DNA from: Winogradskyella sp. PG-2
GTDB taxonomy: Bacteria > Bacteroidota > Bacteroidia > Flavobacteriales > Flavobacteriaceae
Direction: 5' to 3'
Assembly: GCF_000828715.1 (NCBI RefSeq)
Contig: NZ_AP014583.1
Coordinates: 2,726,001-2,790,000, forward strand
DNA length: 64,000 nucleotides
Every line of letters begins with the position of its first letter. Positions within the stretch are counted from its first letter, which is position 1. Made by a program: the position numbers and the translations under genes. Below, piece by piece: positions 63,721 to 64,000 of this stretch. Under the pieces are notes generated by a model. It saw nothing but the letters and a program-made list of their open reading frames with translations. It searched no databases and was not told the origin of the DNA.

Positions 63721-64000
63721 GTTAATAGCAGTTATTATGCTAAATATAATAATTCTATTATTATTTCTTGATCTTTTTATAGAAGTTAAGTAAAGAAATT
63801 TTCGTTTTTGAAAAGCTAAATACTACATTTAAATACACTTTAACGATAAAAAGTTTATTTTTGTCGATTTTTTTATTTATTATTGCACTATCAAACAGTT
63901 GAAAATTAGTATAATACTATTCCATCCGGTTTGTAATTACCCTAAATAATGAAAATTAAATTGTGGTAATAGAAGAGATGAATAATGATTTATTCATTGC
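63721..64000. other. Intergenic end of window, candidate promoter only
   Basis: 280 bases to the right edge. A plus-strand TATTTTTG at 63856-63863 fits the TAnnTTTG -7 box. Possible starts are GTG at 63963 or ATG at 63978 in one open frame, but only 7 to 12 codons are visible, so no gene is called. ATGAATAA (63978-63985) and TTATTCAT (63990-63997) form an eight-base palindrome at the edge. Confidence 0.4.

Noticed and set aside
1..64000. CRISPR array, tRNA, rRNA, prophage or complete IS element
   Set aside because: No regular spaced repeats, no cloverleaf-like genes, no transposase or phage structural proteins were found.

Overview
The window is a stretch of a low-G+C Bacteroidota chromosome, almost certainly family Flavobacteriaceae. 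Supporting signs are the AT-rich DNA, the TAnnTTTG -7 promoter boxes in front of several genes, lipoproteins and Sec signal peptides ending in SAQ/FSQ, proteins with type IX secretion (T9SS) type A sorting domains, a TonB-dependent receptor with a carboxypeptidase-regulatory-like front domain, and core order FAH hydrolase - Hpt - cinA - rpmB - rpmG - DUF4295 - ftsY followed by rimO. I see no rRNA, tRNA, CRISPR array, prophage or complete insertion sequence.

Layout. 1-2.2 kb: end of a fabH-like gene, a hydrolase-like lipoprotein, and a small membrane protein broken by a one-base frameshift. 2.2-11.7 kb: an outer-membrane receptor, a CoA-binding protein, a pair formed by an FG-GAP/ASPIC lipoprotein and a vanadium-haloperoxidase-like lipoprotein, and a sodium:solute symporter. 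11.7-17.5 kb: a large T9SS BNR-repeat protein, recR, a glycosyltransferase that seems to start at CTG, and a 2-oxoacid dehydrogenase E2. 17.6-22.6 kb: a divergent MocR-type regulator facing a six-gene operon (DinB, DUF1272, small membrane protein, GNAT, PNPOx-like flavoprotein, frameshifted PLP aminotransferase). 22.7-24 kb: an ECF sigma factor with two small genes. 24-33.2 kb: exonuclease, FAH hydrolase, Hpt, CinA, ribosomal proteins L28/L33, DUF4295, FtsY, a lipoprotein amidase, a beta-lactamase-fold lipoprotein and RimO. 33.2-42.2 kb: small stress-type proteins, M16 and M14 peptidases and BshC. 42.2-45.1 kb: a disturbed region with a cadherin-like lipoprotein, a 5'-truncated T9SS protein and a frameshifted lipoprotein, joined by a GC-richer palindromic patch. 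45.2-49.6 kb: guaA, a LysM/periplasmic-binding fusion, DUF922 and DUF3820 proteins. 49.6-63.7 kb: lipoproteins, two YdeI-like proteins, a VPS10/BNR protein, a vWA-MoxR pair, M1 and M28 peptidases and two multi-domain secreted proteins. The window ends in a non-coding stretch.

Taken together the accessory content points to a heterotroph that degrades protein and peptide outside the cytoplasm (M1, M14, M16, M28, DUF922, amidase, TonB receptor). Housekeeping genes are interleaved and mostly in short operons, with very tight convergent gene ends.

The most useful second-look items are the MocR-centred vitamin-B6-enzyme cluster with a visible operator overlapping its promoter, the haloperoxidase/FG-GAP pair, the ECF sigma operon lacking a recognisable anti-sigma factor, the palindromic patch at 43.2 kb beside a decapitated gene, and three frameshifts that all sit in homopolymers. 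I found no clearly novel defence or mobile system, and I do not claim one.
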